The position numbers and the translations under genes were made by a program. The notes below the pieces were generated by a model. That model worked only from the letters and a program-made list of their open reading frames with translations. It was not told where the DNA came from and made no database searches. From NCBI RefSeq assembly GCF_001955715.1, contig NZ_CP019239.1, forward strand, positions 1,798,001-1,862,000: a DNA stretch of 64,000 bases, written 5' to 3'. Shown here piece after piece: positions 36,484 through 44,058 of the stretch (the first letter of the stretch is position 1; each line of letters starts with the position of its first letter). The stretch comes from Rhodoferax saidenbachensis. GTDB lineage: Bacteria > Pseudomonadota > Gammaproteobacteria > Burkholderiales > Burkholderiaceae_C.

Positions 36484-36918
36484 ATGTCTCCTTTTGCCCG
36501 CCGTATTCTCCAAGCTGTTCTTTATGAAGGTATCGCCATCGCCGTGGTCACACCCACGCTGGTGCTGGCTTTCGACCACCCGCCGGGCTCGGCGTTTGTG
36601 CTGTCGGCAGTGATGTCCGGCATTGCGCTGACCTGGAACTACCTGTTCAACCTAGTGTTTGAGCGCTGGGAGTCGCGCCAGACCGTCAAGGGCCGTTCGC
36701 TGGCCCGGCGCATTGCGCATGGTGTGGGGTTTGAGGGTGGGCTGGCCATCATCCTCATGCCGGTCATGGCCTATTGGCTGGACATTTCGCTGTGGGCCGC
36801 GTTTGTGGCCGACATGGGCTTGCTGGCATTTTTCTTTGTGTACACCATTACCTTTACTTGGGCGTTTGACCGCATTTTTGGTTTGCCGTTGTCTGCTCAG
36901 GGTGCCAAAGAAGCCTGA
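36484..36918 (+). CDS. PACE-family efflux protein
   Basis: Small inner-membrane protein of 144 residues with four predicted spans in two tandem bacterial transmembrane pair domains. The first is VLYEGIAIAVVTPTLVLAF with its conserved glutamate, and the second is HGVGFEGGLAIILMPVMAYWL. The asparagine/tryptophan-rich end WNYLFNLVFERWE is typical. Family members export chlorhexidine, other biocides or polyamines by proton antiport. It is followed 11 bases later by the glyoxalase-like gene, possibly one transcript. Confidence 0.9.
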   Translation: MSPFARRILQAVLYEGIAIAVVTPTLVLAFDHPPGSAFVLSAVMSGIALTWNYLFNLVFERWESRQTVKGRSLARRIAHGVGFEGGLAIILMPVMAYWLDISLWAAFVADMGLLAFFFVYTITFTWAFDRIFGLPLSAQGAKEA

Positions 36919-36929
36919 AAGAGAGCCGT

Positions 36930-37298
36930 ATGTCATTTGGACAAACCACACCTATCCTGCGCATCTTTGACGAGGCGAAGGCGCGGGAGTTTTACGTGGA
37001 CTTCTTGGGCTTCAAGGTGGATTGGGAGCACCGCTTTGAGCCGGGGCTGCCGCTGTACCTGCAGATATCGCTGGACGGCTGTGTGCTGCACCTCTCCGAG
37101 CACCATGGCGACTGCAGCCCGGGCGCGGCCATGCGTATTGAGACAAACGAGCTGGACGCGTTTCAGCAGAAGTTGCTGGCCAAGCAGTACAAAAATGCCC
37201 GCCCCGCAGTGCAGGAAATGCCCTGGGGCAGCCGCGACATGTCCATCATGGACCCGTTTGGCAACCGCCTGACCTTTACCACCGCCATCAGCAGCTGA
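36930..37298 (+). CDS. Glyoxalase/bleomycin-resistance superfamily protein
   Basis: VOC-fold cytoplasmic protein of 122 residues. It has PILRIFDEAKAREFYVDFLGF at the N-terminus, YLQISLDGCVLHLSEHHGD in the middle and IMDPFGNRLTF at the C-terminus, the pattern of bleomycin-binding and related small-molecule resistance proteins. The N-terminal metal histidine typical of glyoxalase I is not obvious, so a binding rather than catalytic function is possible. Lies in a short row of same-strand genes after the PACE efflux gene. Confidence 0.85.
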   Translation: MSFGQTTPILRIFDEAKAREFYVDFLGFKVDWEHRFEPGLPLYLQISLDGCVLHLSEHHGDCSPGAAMRIETNELDAFQQKLLAKQYKNARPAVQEMPWGSRDMSIMDPFGNRLTFTTAISS

Positions 37299-37323
37299 CA
37301 CTGCGACGCAACAGGAGCCGCCC

Positions 37324-37731
37324 ATGCACTGGATCACCACCTACATCAAATGGATCATGCTGGCCAGTGGCGTGTTGACCTGCACCATGGTGTATGCCGC
37401 GATAGACCCGCAGGGTGCATTGCGCAACACTTTTGGCGCCACGCTGGAAGGGCCGTTGGCCAACATCGTGGTGCGCAACTGGGGCGCGCTGATCACACTG
37501 GTGGGGGCGCTGCTGATCTACGGCGCCTACCGGCCCGCCAGCCGCGCGCTGGTGTTGACGATTGCGGTGGTAAGCAAACTCATTTTTATTGTGCTGGTGC
37601 TGGTTTACGGCCAGGCGTATCTGGGCAAGGCCGGTGTGGCCGTGGTGTTTGACCTGCTGGTGGTGGCGCTGTTTGTCGTCCACTTAGGGCAACTGCGCAG
37701 CGGGCCCATTAGGCATGAAAATGGCCTCTAG
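37324..37731 (+). CDS. Four-span membrane protein of unknown function
   Basis: Hydrophobic protein of 135 residues with about four membrane segments (WIMLASGVLTCTMVYAAI, IVVRNWGALITLVGALLIYG, ALVLTIAVVSKLIFIVLVLVYG, VAVVFDLLVVALFVVHLG). The RNWGALI feature resembles small DoxX/DUF-type membrane proteins; I cannot name the family. AGGAG precedes the ATG. The last codons and the TAG stop are provided by repeat copy 5, so the C-terminus may have been altered by that insertion. Confidence 0.8.
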   Translation: MHWITTYIKWIMLASGVLTCTMVYAAIDPQGALRNTFGATLEGPLANIVVRNWGALITLVGALLIYGAYRPASRALVLTIAVVSKLIFIVLVLVYGQAYLGKAGVAVVFDLLVVALFVVHLGQLRSGPIRHENGL

Positions 37732-37774
37732 CCCTTATGGAATGTGCGCAAGCAGCTATTAAATAAGTAGCAAT
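37716..37774 (+). repeat. Dispersed intergenic repeat, copy 5
   Basis: TGGCCTCTAGCCCTTATGGAA, TGTGCGCAAGCAGC and GCTAT-N7-GTAGC. The TAG inside CTCTAG is the stop codon of the preceding membrane-protein gene (37729-37731). Confidence 0.9.
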
Positions 37775-37803
37775 CAGAGAGTTTTTTACCGACGGAGGAC
37801 ATC

Positions 37804-38619
37804 ATGGACACTGGAAAACTGACGACCTGGGTGGATCAAGTGCAACCGATCTTGCTGGCCTTTGGCCTCAAGGTGCTGGGCGCGATTGTGGTGTTTGTGA
37901 TTGGCCGCTGGCTGATCAGCATGGTGACCGGGCTGGTGGGCGCCGCCATGACACGCCAGAAGCTGGACCCGACGGTGCAGCGGTACCTGGTGAGCTTTAT
38001 CACCGTGTCGCTGAACATCATTCTGGTGGTGGCGATCCTCGGCTATTTCGGCGTGGAGACCACCTCGTTTGCGGCCCTGGTGGCGGGCGCCGGTGTGGCG
38101 ATTGGCGCGGCGTGGAGCGGCTTGCTGGGTAACTTTGCTGCGGGCATTTTCCTGCTGGTGCTGCGGCCCTACCAGGTGGGTGACTACGTGGGTGTGGGTG
38201 GTGTCGAGGGCACGGTGCTGGAGCTGGGCCTGTTTGGCACCACGCTGACCACGCCGGACAACGTGAAGACCATTGTCGGCAACGGCAAGATCATGGGCAG
38301 CGACATCAAGAACTTCTCGGCCAACCCGCACCGCCGTGTGGAGCTGGTGGCGCAACTGGCGGGTAGCGCCGATGCGCACAAGGCGATTGCCTTGCTCAAG
38401 GACGCGGTCTCCAAGGTGCCCAACATCGCCAAGTCACCTGTGGTGGACGTGGAGATTCTGGAGTTCAACGAGTTCGGCCCCAAGCTGGCCGTGCGCCCCT
38501 ACTGCCACACCGACCACTACTGGCAGGTCTACTTCGACACCAACAAGGCGATTGCCGACACGCTGGGCGCAGCGGGCTTTCCGGTGGCAACCCGTCCGCT
38601 GAAGATTTACCCGGTTTAA
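37804..38619 (+). CDS. mscS: Small-conductance mechanosensitive channel MscS
   Basis: Heptameric inner-membrane channel opened by membrane tension to release osmolytes at hypo-osmotic shock. The 271-residue protein has the minimal MscS plan: two N-terminal spans, the pore-lining third helix VAGAGVAIGAAWSGLLGNFAAGI, then the beta domain with LRPYQVGDYV and the C-terminal cytoplasmic cage. GGAGG precedes the ATG. Repeat copy 5 lies upstream. Confidence 0.96.
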   Translation: MDTGKLTTWVDQVQPILLAFGLKVLGAIVVFVIGRWLISMVTGLVGAAMTRQKLDPTVQRYLVSFITVSLNIILVVAILGYFGVETTSFAALVAGAGVAIGAAWSGLLGNFAAGIFLLVLRPYQVGDYVGVGGVEGTVLELGLFGTTLTTPDNVKTIVGNGKIMGSDIKNFSANPHRRVELVAQLAGSADAHKAIALLKDAVSKVPNIAKSPVVDVEILEFNEFGPKLAVRPYCHTDHYWQVYFDTNKAIADTLGAAGFPVATRPLKIYPV

Positions 38620-38666
38620 AAATAAGTCACAGCAAGCACTCAACAGCTACAGAGGAGGCGCGCTTG

Positions 38667-38717
38667 ATGAGCATTCAGCCATGTTGTTCCGGGCTTTTTC
38701 GGTCTATATCGAGTTAG
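38667..38717 (+). CDS. Possible leader peptide of the second AT-rich insert (16 residues)
   Basis: MSIQPCCSGLFRSISS is preceded by GGAGGCGCGCTTGATG, almost the same context as the leader at 28030. Both peptides have the pattern M[NS]I...CS.L. It ends 8 bases before the next ATG. Expression is unproven. Confidence 0.35.
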   Translation: MSIQPCCSGLFRSISS

Positions 38718-38725
38718 TTATATCT

Positions 38726-39082
38726 ATGTCGCGGTTCGAGATTTATGCAGATGGCCTGCACATTGGGTGGAGTGATTTCGAGCACGGAGATCCTCCAATG
38801 GGTGTAGCTTATGGGCGCTTTTTTCCAGTTGTTGGATACAGCGCAATTCAGATGAAAGTTATTGCTGAAACAGGGAGCGGAAAAACCAGCTATTACTTTC
38901 AAGTTAAAACGCCGAATCAATTGTGGATTGAAGCGATTGGCGTATCAATTAGTGACTATTCACAAGAGGTTGGTGCTGAAGGTATTGAAATATCTGTTGT
39001 CGGTATATCTAATCCACCGTACGACCTCTTGTTTCAAGGCCACGTGGAGGCGTATGAGCGTTCATTCCAACAAGGAGGCTAA
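38726..39082 (+). CDS. Conserved hypothetical protein
   Basis: Soluble-looking protein of 118 residues, MSRFEIYADGLHIGWSDFE at the start, then DPPMGVAYGRFFP and a predicted beta-rich remainder ending in LLFQGHVEAYERSF. I know similar uncharacterised proteins from proteobacteria but no function. It is clearly AT-richer than its neighbours, with different codon use. An alternative ATG at 38681 would give 133 residues and overlap the leader peptide. Likely horizontally acquired. Confidence 0.65.
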   Translation: MSRFEIYADGLHIGWSDFEHGDPPMGVAYGRFFPVVGYSAIQMKVIAETGSGKTSYYFQVKTPNQLWIEAIGVSISDYSQEVGAEGIEISVVGISNPPYDLLFQGHVEAYERSFQQGG

Positions 39083-39236
39083 AAATTGCATATGGACTCC
39101 CCCATAAGTGCAAAAGATAGTTTTGCTTTGTAGAACGCGCCTGCAGTTCCATATCCGGGATTTGTGGCGGATCATGTCTGTCCCGTGACGGCATAGCATC
39201 TACGTCACCGCTGCTTCTTGCAGGTAAATTTATTGT

Positions 39237-39290
39237 CAAAAGTGCCTCCAGCCCTTTCTCTAAAAACGCAACAAGCTCCTGTTTCAATAA
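39237..39290 (+). repeat. Dispersed intergenic repeat, degenerate copy 6
   Basis: AAAAGTGCCTCCAGCCC, AACGCAACAAGCTCCTG and TTTCAATAA match the repeat family, but the terminal stem is broken. It lies in the 261-base gap between the hypothetical gene and the LysR gene; the rest of that gap (39083-39236) shows nothing I can identify. Confidence 0.65.
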
Positions 39291-39343
39291 CCTTTGACCA
39301 CCATCGCGTAGCGCATTTGGTAGCCGGCATCACGCCACTGTAA

Positions 39344-40243
39344 TCAGCCGGCGCCCCGATATCGGATTGCATCGACAAACGCGATGAAGGCCGGTGAGGC
39401 CTGCCGCCGGTTGGGGTAATACAGGTGGTAGCCCTGGAAGTAGGGGCACCAGTCCGCCAGGACCTCCTTGAGTCGGCCGTCGGCTAGGTAGGGGGCTGCC
39501 AGGGCTTGCGGGACATAGGCTAGGCCAATGCCGTCCACGGCGGCATTGAGCACATGAACAATGCTGTTGAAGACGAGTTGCCCCTCACCCTTGACGGTGA
39601 AGGCCTTGCCATCCTTGGCAAACTCCCAGGCGTAGACGGCGCCTGACGGGTTGGGCCGGATGTTGACGCAGGCGTGTTGGGCCAGGGCATGCGGCGTCTC
39701 GGGCGGCGGGTTGCGTGCAAAGTAGTCCGGCGAGCCCACGACCGCCAAACGCCAGTCCGGGCTGATACGTACGGCGACCATGTCTTTGCTGATAGCTTCT
39801 CCCAGGCGTATGCCGGCGTCAAACCGCTCCTCCACCACATTGGTGAATCCGTAATCCACGCAGAGTTCCAGCGTGATGTCGGGGTAGCTGCGCAAAAAAC
39901 CGGCTAGCACGGGCCGCAGGTACAACTCGATGGTGTCGTCTGTGCAGGTAATGCGGATGGTCCCCGCCGGCTTGTCCCGCAGCTCCCCCAATGCTTCCAG
40001 TTCCGCGCTGATTTGCGCGAACAAGGGGGCAATGGAGCGCATCAACCGTTCCCCGGCTTCCGTGGGGGCCACATTGCGCGTGGTGCGCGCCAGCAGGCGC
40101 ACCCCCAGCCGTTCCTCCAGCGCCCGGATCGTGTGGCTCAGTGCGGAGGGCGAAACGCCCAGTTTGGCAGCTGCCCTAGTAAAGCTCTGGTCGCGTGCCA
40201 CGGCCAGGAAGGCTTGCAGATCATTGACCTTGGTTTGCATCAT
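39344..40243 (-). CDS. LysR-family transcriptional regulator
   Basis: DNA-binding regulator of 299 residues. The N-terminal winged helix-turn-helix reads LQAFLAVARDQSFTRAAAKLGVSPSALSHTIRALEERLG over residues 9-47, followed by the linker helix and a periplasmic-binding-protein-like effector domain (TIRITCTDDTIELYLRPVL onward). Divergent from the yqhD-like alcohol dehydrogenase with a 110-base gap containing an inverted repeat, the usual arrangement for a LysR protein and its target. The effector is unknown; aldehyde stress would fit. Confidence 0.94.
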   Translation of the reverse strand: MMQTKVNDLQAFLAVARDQSFTRAAAKLGVSPSALSHTIRALEERLGVRLLARTTRNVAPTEAGERLMRSIAPLFAQISAELEALGELRDKPAGTIRITCTDDTIELYLRPVLAGFLRSYPDITLELCVDYGFTNVVEERFDAGIRLGEAISKDMVAVRISPDWRLAVVGSPDYFARNPPPETPHALAQHACVNIRPNPSGAVYAWEFAKDGKAFTVKGEGQLVFNSIVHVLNAAVDGIGLAYVPQALAAPYLADGRLKEVLADWCPYFQGYHLYYPNRRQASPAFIAFVDAIRYRGAG

Positions 40244-40257
40244 TGCTGAGATTTTTT

Positions 40258-40278
40258 CATAACTACATCAAGATTATG
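40258..40278. promoter_or_regulatory. Candidate LysR operator between lysR and yqhD-like genes
   Basis: CATAA-N11-TTATG is a perfect interrupted inverted repeat with the 11-base spacing typical of LysR sites, 15 bases upstream of the regulator start and 76 bases upstream of the dehydrogenase start. Confidence 0.6.
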
Positions 40279-40353
40279 GTGACTTATCAAGGAAAAACCT
40301 ATCCGCAACAATGCCCGCACGCCAACACAACGCACCCACACCTAGGACACACC

Positions 40354-41511
40354 GTGAAGAATTTCAGCTACCGCAACGCCACCCAGATCCACTTCGGCCA
40401 AGGGCAGATTGCCAAACTCAGGGACGAGATTCCTGCCGATGCGCGCGTGCTGATTGCCTATGGGGGTGGCAGCATCAAGCGCAATGGGGTGCTGGCGCAG
40501 GTGCATGCCGCGCTGGAGGGCATTACCTCTTTTGAATTCGCTGGCATTGAGCCCAACCCCCACTTCGAAACCCTGATGGATGCCGTGGCGCTGACCCGCC
40601 GTGAAAAAATCACCTTCATCCTGGCGGTGGGCGGTGGCTCGGTCATCGACGGCGCCAAGTTCATTGCCGCTGCGGCGGTCTATCGCAATGACCCCTGGGA
40701 AATCATCCAGACCTATGGCGCCAAAGTGACGCAGGCACTGCCGCTGGGCAGCGTGTTGACCCTGGCTGCCACCGGCTCCGAGATGAACAACGGCTCCGTG
40801 ATCACCCGCGCGGCCACGCAGGACAAGCTGTTTTTCCATTCGGACCACGTGTACCCGAAGTTCTCCATCCTGGACCCCAGCACCACCTATTCGCTGCCCG
40901 CGCGCCAGACCGGCAACGGCGTGGTGGACAGTTTTGTGCATGTGGTCGAGCAGTACGTGACCTACCCGGTCAACGCCAAGGTACAGGACCGTTTTGCCGA
41001 AGGCCTGCTGCTGAACCTGCTGGAAGACGGCCCCAAGGCGCTGGCCAAGCCAGAGGACTACGCGGTGCGCGCCAATCTCATGTGGACCGCCACCATGGCA
41101 CTCAACGGCCTGCTTTCCACCGGCGTGCCGGCAGACTGGGCGACGCACATGATCGGCCAGGAGATCACTGGCCTGTACGGCCTGGATCACGCGCAAACCC
41201 TGGCCATCGTTCAGCCCGCCGTCTGGATGCACACGCGCGAAGCGAAAAAGGCCAAGCTGCTGCAGTACGCCGAGCGCGTGTGGGACCTGGTGGACGGCGA
41301 CGACGACACCCGCATCACCACCGCGATTGAAAAGACGCGCCAGTTCTTCGAGGCCATGGGCGTGAAAACCCGGCTGAGCGACTACGGGCTGGACGCTGCT
41401 GTCATCCCCGCGGTGGTTGCCAAGCTGGAGCAGCACGGCCATGTGCGCCTGGGAGAGCACGCCAACATCACCCCTGCGGACGCTGCTTCCATCCTGGCAT
41501 TGGCGCTCTGA
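40354..41511 (+). CDS. yqhD: Iron-containing alcohol dehydrogenase, YqhD family
   Basis: NADPH-dependent aldehyde reductase of 385 residues, family III alcohol dehydrogenase. It matches YqhD in MKNFSYRNATQIHFGQGQI (GTG start), the nucleotide loop AVGGGSVIDGAKFIAA, TLAATGSEMNNGSVIT and metal-binding residues in VVDSFVHVVEQY and GLDHAQTLAIVQPAVW. GTG at 40354 has AGGA 6 bases upstream; the longer frame from 40243 would cover the regulatory region. Probably detoxifies reactive aldehydes under the divergent LysR regulator. Confidence 0.93.
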   Translation: MKNFSYRNATQIHFGQGQIAKLRDEIPADARVLIAYGGGSIKRNGVLAQVHAALEGITSFEFAGIEPNPHFETLMDAVALTRREKITFILAVGGGSVIDGAKFIAAAAVYRNDPWEIIQTYGAKVTQALPLGSVLTLAATGSEMNNGSVITRAATQDKLFFHSDHVYPKFSILDPSTTYSLPARQTGNGVVDSFVHVVEQYVTYPVNAKVQDRFAEGLLLNLLEDGPKALAKPEDYAVRANLMWTATMALNGLLSTGVPADWATHMIGQEITGLYGLDHAQTLAIVQPAVWMHTREAKKAKLLQYAERVWDLVDGDDDTRITTAIEKTRQFFEAMGVKTRLSDYGLDAAVIPAVVAKLEQHGHVRLGEHANITPADAASILALAL

Positions 41512-41550
41512 GACACGTCAGTCTGCGGCGCGGCGCGGGTCTCTCATTTA

Positions 41551-41614
41551 TATGCAAAAAGTGCCTGTAGCCCCCATGCATATTGCGCAAGCAGCTCCTG
41601 TTTTAATAGCAATT
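41551..41614 (+). repeat. Dispersed intergenic repeat, copy 7
   Basis: AAAAAGTGCCTGTAGCCCCC, TTGCGCAAGCAGC and GCTCC-N7-ATAGC-AATTT. It lies between the convergent yqhD and LysE genes and touches the stop codon of the latter. Confidence 0.88.
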
Positions 41615-42270
41615 TAGACGGAGGCCTTGTTCTTCAGGCGCAGCAGGCTCAAACCCAGCAGCACGAACAGGCCACCCGAGATGCGGTTGAACAACCGTTG
41701 TTTCTGCGGGTTGGCCAGTTGGCCTTTGAACAGGCGCGCCACCAGCACATAAGATAGGTGCGAGAGCAGTGACATGGCCACAAAGGTGGATGTCAGCACG
41801 GCCACCTGTTCCAGCACCGGCGCATCGGCTGTGATGAACTGGGGAAACAGGGCAGAGAAGAACAGGATGGCCTTGGGGTTGGTGAGCGCCACGCCCATGC
41901 CTTGCCCGTAGAGCCGGCGGGTGATGGCCTTGTCCGCTTGGGCGTCCACCACCTGCGTGGCGGACTCTGCCGCGGCGAACGACACCGCCTGACTGCGCCA
42001 CTGCCGGATACCCAGATAAATCAGGTACAGCGCACCGGCCACTTTGAGCACGGTGAACGCCAGGGCCGACACCGCCAGGATGGCGCCCATACCGGCCATG
42101 GCCACGCCCGAGATGATGAACAGGCCCGTGGCATTGCCCAGCGAACTCGCCACCCAGTCCCGTTTGCCATGCGCCATGGCGTTGGAGATCGCCAGCAGCA
42201 CACCGGGGCCGGGGCTGAAGCACACCAGAAAGGCGACGCCACAGAAAACAAGCCAGTTGGAGAGGTGCAT
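41614..42270 (-). CDS. LysE/RhtB-family amino-acid exporter
   Basis: Inner-membrane exporter of 218 residues with six spans, the N-terminal family motif CFSPGPGVLLAISNAMAHG and the central GVALTNPKAILFFSALFPQF. Relatives export homoserine, threonine, lysine or arginine; the substrate is not evident here. ATG at 42270, 44 bases downstream of the ribH stop on the same strand, so it may be read with ribH. Confidence 0.92.
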   Translation of the reverse strand: MHLSNWLVFCGVAFLVCFSPGPGVLLAISNAMAHGKRDWVASSLGNATGLFIISGVAMAGMGAILAVSALAFTVLKVAGALYLIYLGIRQWRSQAVSFAAAESATQVVDAQADKAITRRLYGQGMGVALTNPKAILFFSALFPQFITADAPVLEQVAVLTSTFVAMSLLSHLSYVLVARLFKGQLANPQKQRLFNRISGGLFVLLGLSLLRLKNKASV

Positions 42271-42313
42271 GGTGGATGTTCGGGTGGGGAGGGCGGGCGG
42301 GAAGGCTTCCAGT

Positions 42314-42778
42314 TTAGGCGATGGCCGGTAAAGCCTGCAGTGCGCGCAAGGTCTCCAGACAGGCGCGGGCGACCTCGGTGCCTTTTTTCACAAAGTGCTC
42401 GCGGAAGAAGTTTAGATGCTCTTCATGCTCATGAAAATCGCGCGGTGTGAGCACGGCGCTGAAGACCGGCACATCGGTGTCCAACTGCACACGCATGAGC
42501 CCGTCGATGACGGCGGTGGTCACGAATTCGTGGCGGTAGATGCCGCCGTTGACGATGAGGCCACAGGCAATGATGGCGTCGTAGCGGCCGCTGCGTGCCA
42601 GGCGCTGGGCATGCAGCGGGATTTCAAAGGCGCCGGGCACTTCGAAGTGGTCGATCTGTTCGGGGGGAATGTTTTGCCGTTGCAGCTCGGCCTGGGTGGC
42701 CTCGGTGCTGCTGGTAACGATGTCGCGGTGCCACGAGGAACTGATGATGGCAATGCGCGGCGAGGAGGTCTGATTCAT
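42314..42778 (-). CDS. ribH: 6,7-dimethyl-8-ribityllumazine synthase
   Basis: Penultimate enzyme of riboflavin biosynthesis, 154 residues. Substrate-site sequences are SSSWHRDIVTSS near the N-terminus, EVPGAFEIPLHAQRL and CGLIVNGGIYRHEFV with the catalytic histidine, and the phosphate-binding end of FHEHEEHLNFFREHFVKKG. The form with an extended C-terminus and GGIYRHE resembles RibH2-type enzymes. Directly controlled by the FMN riboswitch upstream, and no other rib gene is adjacent. Confidence 0.93.
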   Translation of the reverse strand: MNQTSSPRIAIISSSWHRDIVTSSTEATQAELQRQNIPPEQIDHFEVPGAFEIPLHAQRLARSGRYDAIIACGLIVNGGIYRHEFVTTAVIDGLMRVQLDTDVPVFSAVLTPRDFHEHEEHLNFFREHFVKKGTEVARACLETLRALQALPAIA

Positions 42779-42826
42779 GGTGGTCTCAAAAGAGGGTTAA
42801 CAAGAATCAGGGCGCACGCAAACGCA

Positions 42827-42858
42827 GAAACAGGCCAGCGCAAAGGCGTGCCTGTTTC
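42827..42858 (-). promoter_or_regulatory. Expression-platform hairpin downstream of the FMN aptamer
   Basis: GAAACAGGC pairs with GCCTGTTTC around a 14-base loop, lying between the FMN aptamer and ribH. There is no U-run on the minus strand, so it may sequester or expose the ribosome-binding region rather than terminate transcription. Confidence 0.45.
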
Positions 42859-42867
42859 AGGTGTGCG

Positions 42868-43020
42868 CGATCTCTTTCATCCGGACTGTGACCGTCGGCT
42901 CTGGCATCTCACCAGATCTGCTGACCCCACGCCAACAAAGGCTGGCGTGGGCGCTCGCGGGCTGCTGTGGTCAAGCCACAGATACCGCCGGTGGGGAATT
43001 TCGCCCCGCCCTGAGAACGC
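42868..43020 (-). ncRNA. FMN riboswitch (RFN element)
   Basis: Read on the minus strand it has all conserved blocks in order: GGGGCGAAATTCCCCACCGG then CGGTA, AGCCCGCGAGCG, GGTCAGCAGATCTGGTGAGA, CCAGAGCCGACGGTCACAGT and CCGGATGAAAGAGA. It lies about 90 bases upstream of ribH and should repress it when FMN is plentiful. With the repeat at 43075 it fills most of the 364-base gap between ribH and the AraC gene. Confidence 0.97.
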
Positions 43021-43074
43021 GGCAACCCTTGCGGGTCGCGGGCCGGATTCTAGCCGCAGTGCCAAAACCCTGTG

Positions 43075-43132
43075 CCAAACTGGCCTGTAGCCCCCGTGTT
43101 ATTTGCGCAAGCAGCTATTGTTTTGATAGCTA
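43075..43132 (+). repeat. Dispersed intergenic repeat, copy 8
   Basis: ACTGGCCTGTAGCCCCCGTG, TTTGCGCAAGCAGC and GCTAT-N7-ATAGC. It lies between the FMN riboswitch and the 3' end of the AraC-family gene. Confidence 0.9.
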
Positions 43133-43142
43133 TGCGCGCAGC

Positions 43143-43961
43143 TCAGGCGCTGTTTCTGGCCAAAAAGTGGCTGGGCGCCTTGCCCATGGCTTGCTTGAAC
43201 ATGGCGGAAAACGCGCTGTCGCTGGCGTAACCGGCGGCGGCGGCCACCTGGGCAATGGGTACGCCGCGCGCCAACTGCGGCAGCGCGTGGGCCAGTACGG
43301 CCTGGGTGCGCCACTGCTGGTAGCTCGTGCCTAGCTCGTCGCGGAACAGGCGCGCCACGGTGCGCTCGCTGGCGCCGACTTTGGCTACCCATTCCTTCAA
43401 CTGCGATTTTTCGGCCGGGTCGCGCAGCACGGCTTCGCACAGCGCGCGCAGCCGTTTGTCGCCGTGCTCGGGGTGGGGCATGGGTACGCCCAGTGCCTGC
43501 GTATCGGAGCGGATGACTTCGTCCACCGTGAGCGCCATGAGCGCGTCTTCGCGGGGGCTGACCTGCGAGCCTTCCAGTGCGTGGATCAGTTCGCGCAGCA
43601 GTTTGCTGACAACCAGCACGCGGCATTCGGTCCAGTCGGCGGGTAGCACGCTAGGTGCGATGTCCACAGTGCGCAACTCGGCGGCTTCGAGCACCACCAC
43701 GGTGTGTTGCACCTGCGCCGGTATCCAGACGGCGCGCGTGGAGGGCACGATAAAGGTGGTCTGCACGCCACCCTGTGTCACCGTGACCTGCATCAGTCCG
43801 CTGGCGCAGTAGGTGAATTGGGACCACGGGTGCTGGTGCGGTTCGATGTGCGTGTCCATGGCCAAAGAACGGGCGCGGCTGCGCACCGGACGTTCCCGCG
43901 TGGGCAGGCGCAGGCTGGAGTCATCAAAGCGCACGGGGCGCAGGGGGCTTTTGCGTTGCAT
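43143..43961 (-). CDS. AraC-family transcriptional regulator
   Basis: Regulator of 272 residues with an N-terminal cupin sensing domain (DTHIEPHQHPWSQFTYCASG; VWIPAQVQHTVVV) and a C-terminal AraC-type double helix-turn-helix. In the latter, WVAKVGASERTVARLFRDELG marks the first and QVAAAAGYASDSAFSAMFKQAMGKAPS the second helix set. The start at 43961 (MQRKSPLRPVRF) fits the domain better than the upstream 44033. Divergent from an MFS transporter with a short palindrome between, so it probably controls that exporter. Confidence 0.92.
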   Translation of the reverse strand: MQRKSPLRPVRFDDSSLRLPTRERPVRSRARSLAMDTHIEPHQHPWSQFTYCASGLMQVTVTQGGVQTTFIVPSTRAVWIPAQVQHTVVVLEAAELRTVDIAPSVLPADWTECRVLVVSKLLRELIHALEGSQVSPREDALMALTVDEVIRSDTQALGVPMPHPEHGDKRLRALCEAVLRDPAEKSQLKEWVAKVGASERTVARLFRDELGTSYQQWRTQAVLAHALPQLARGVPIAQVAAAAGYASDSAFSAMFKQAMGKAPSHFLARNSA

Positions 43962-44000
43962 GGGTGGCGTGTGTGCAGTGAGGTGTTTTGGCAGGATTTC

Positions 44001-44013
44001 GACAATTATTGTC
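44001..44013. promoter_or_regulatory. Palindrome in the araC-type/MFS divergent promoter
   Basis: GACAATTATTGTC is a perfect 13-bp palindrome centred in the 97-base gap between the divergent AraC and MFS starts. Its AT-rich, symmetric form is consistent with an operator. Confidence 0.5.
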
Positions 44014-44058
44014 TTTCTGTCGTATTCCCGCATGGCGGGTTACGCCTACTATTGGTGC

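Noticed and set aside
39009..39287. 92-residue minus-strand frame between the hypothetical gene and the LysR gene
   Set aside because: It overlaps the real plus-strand gene and the degenerate repeat, with no ribosome-binding site and no recognisable family.
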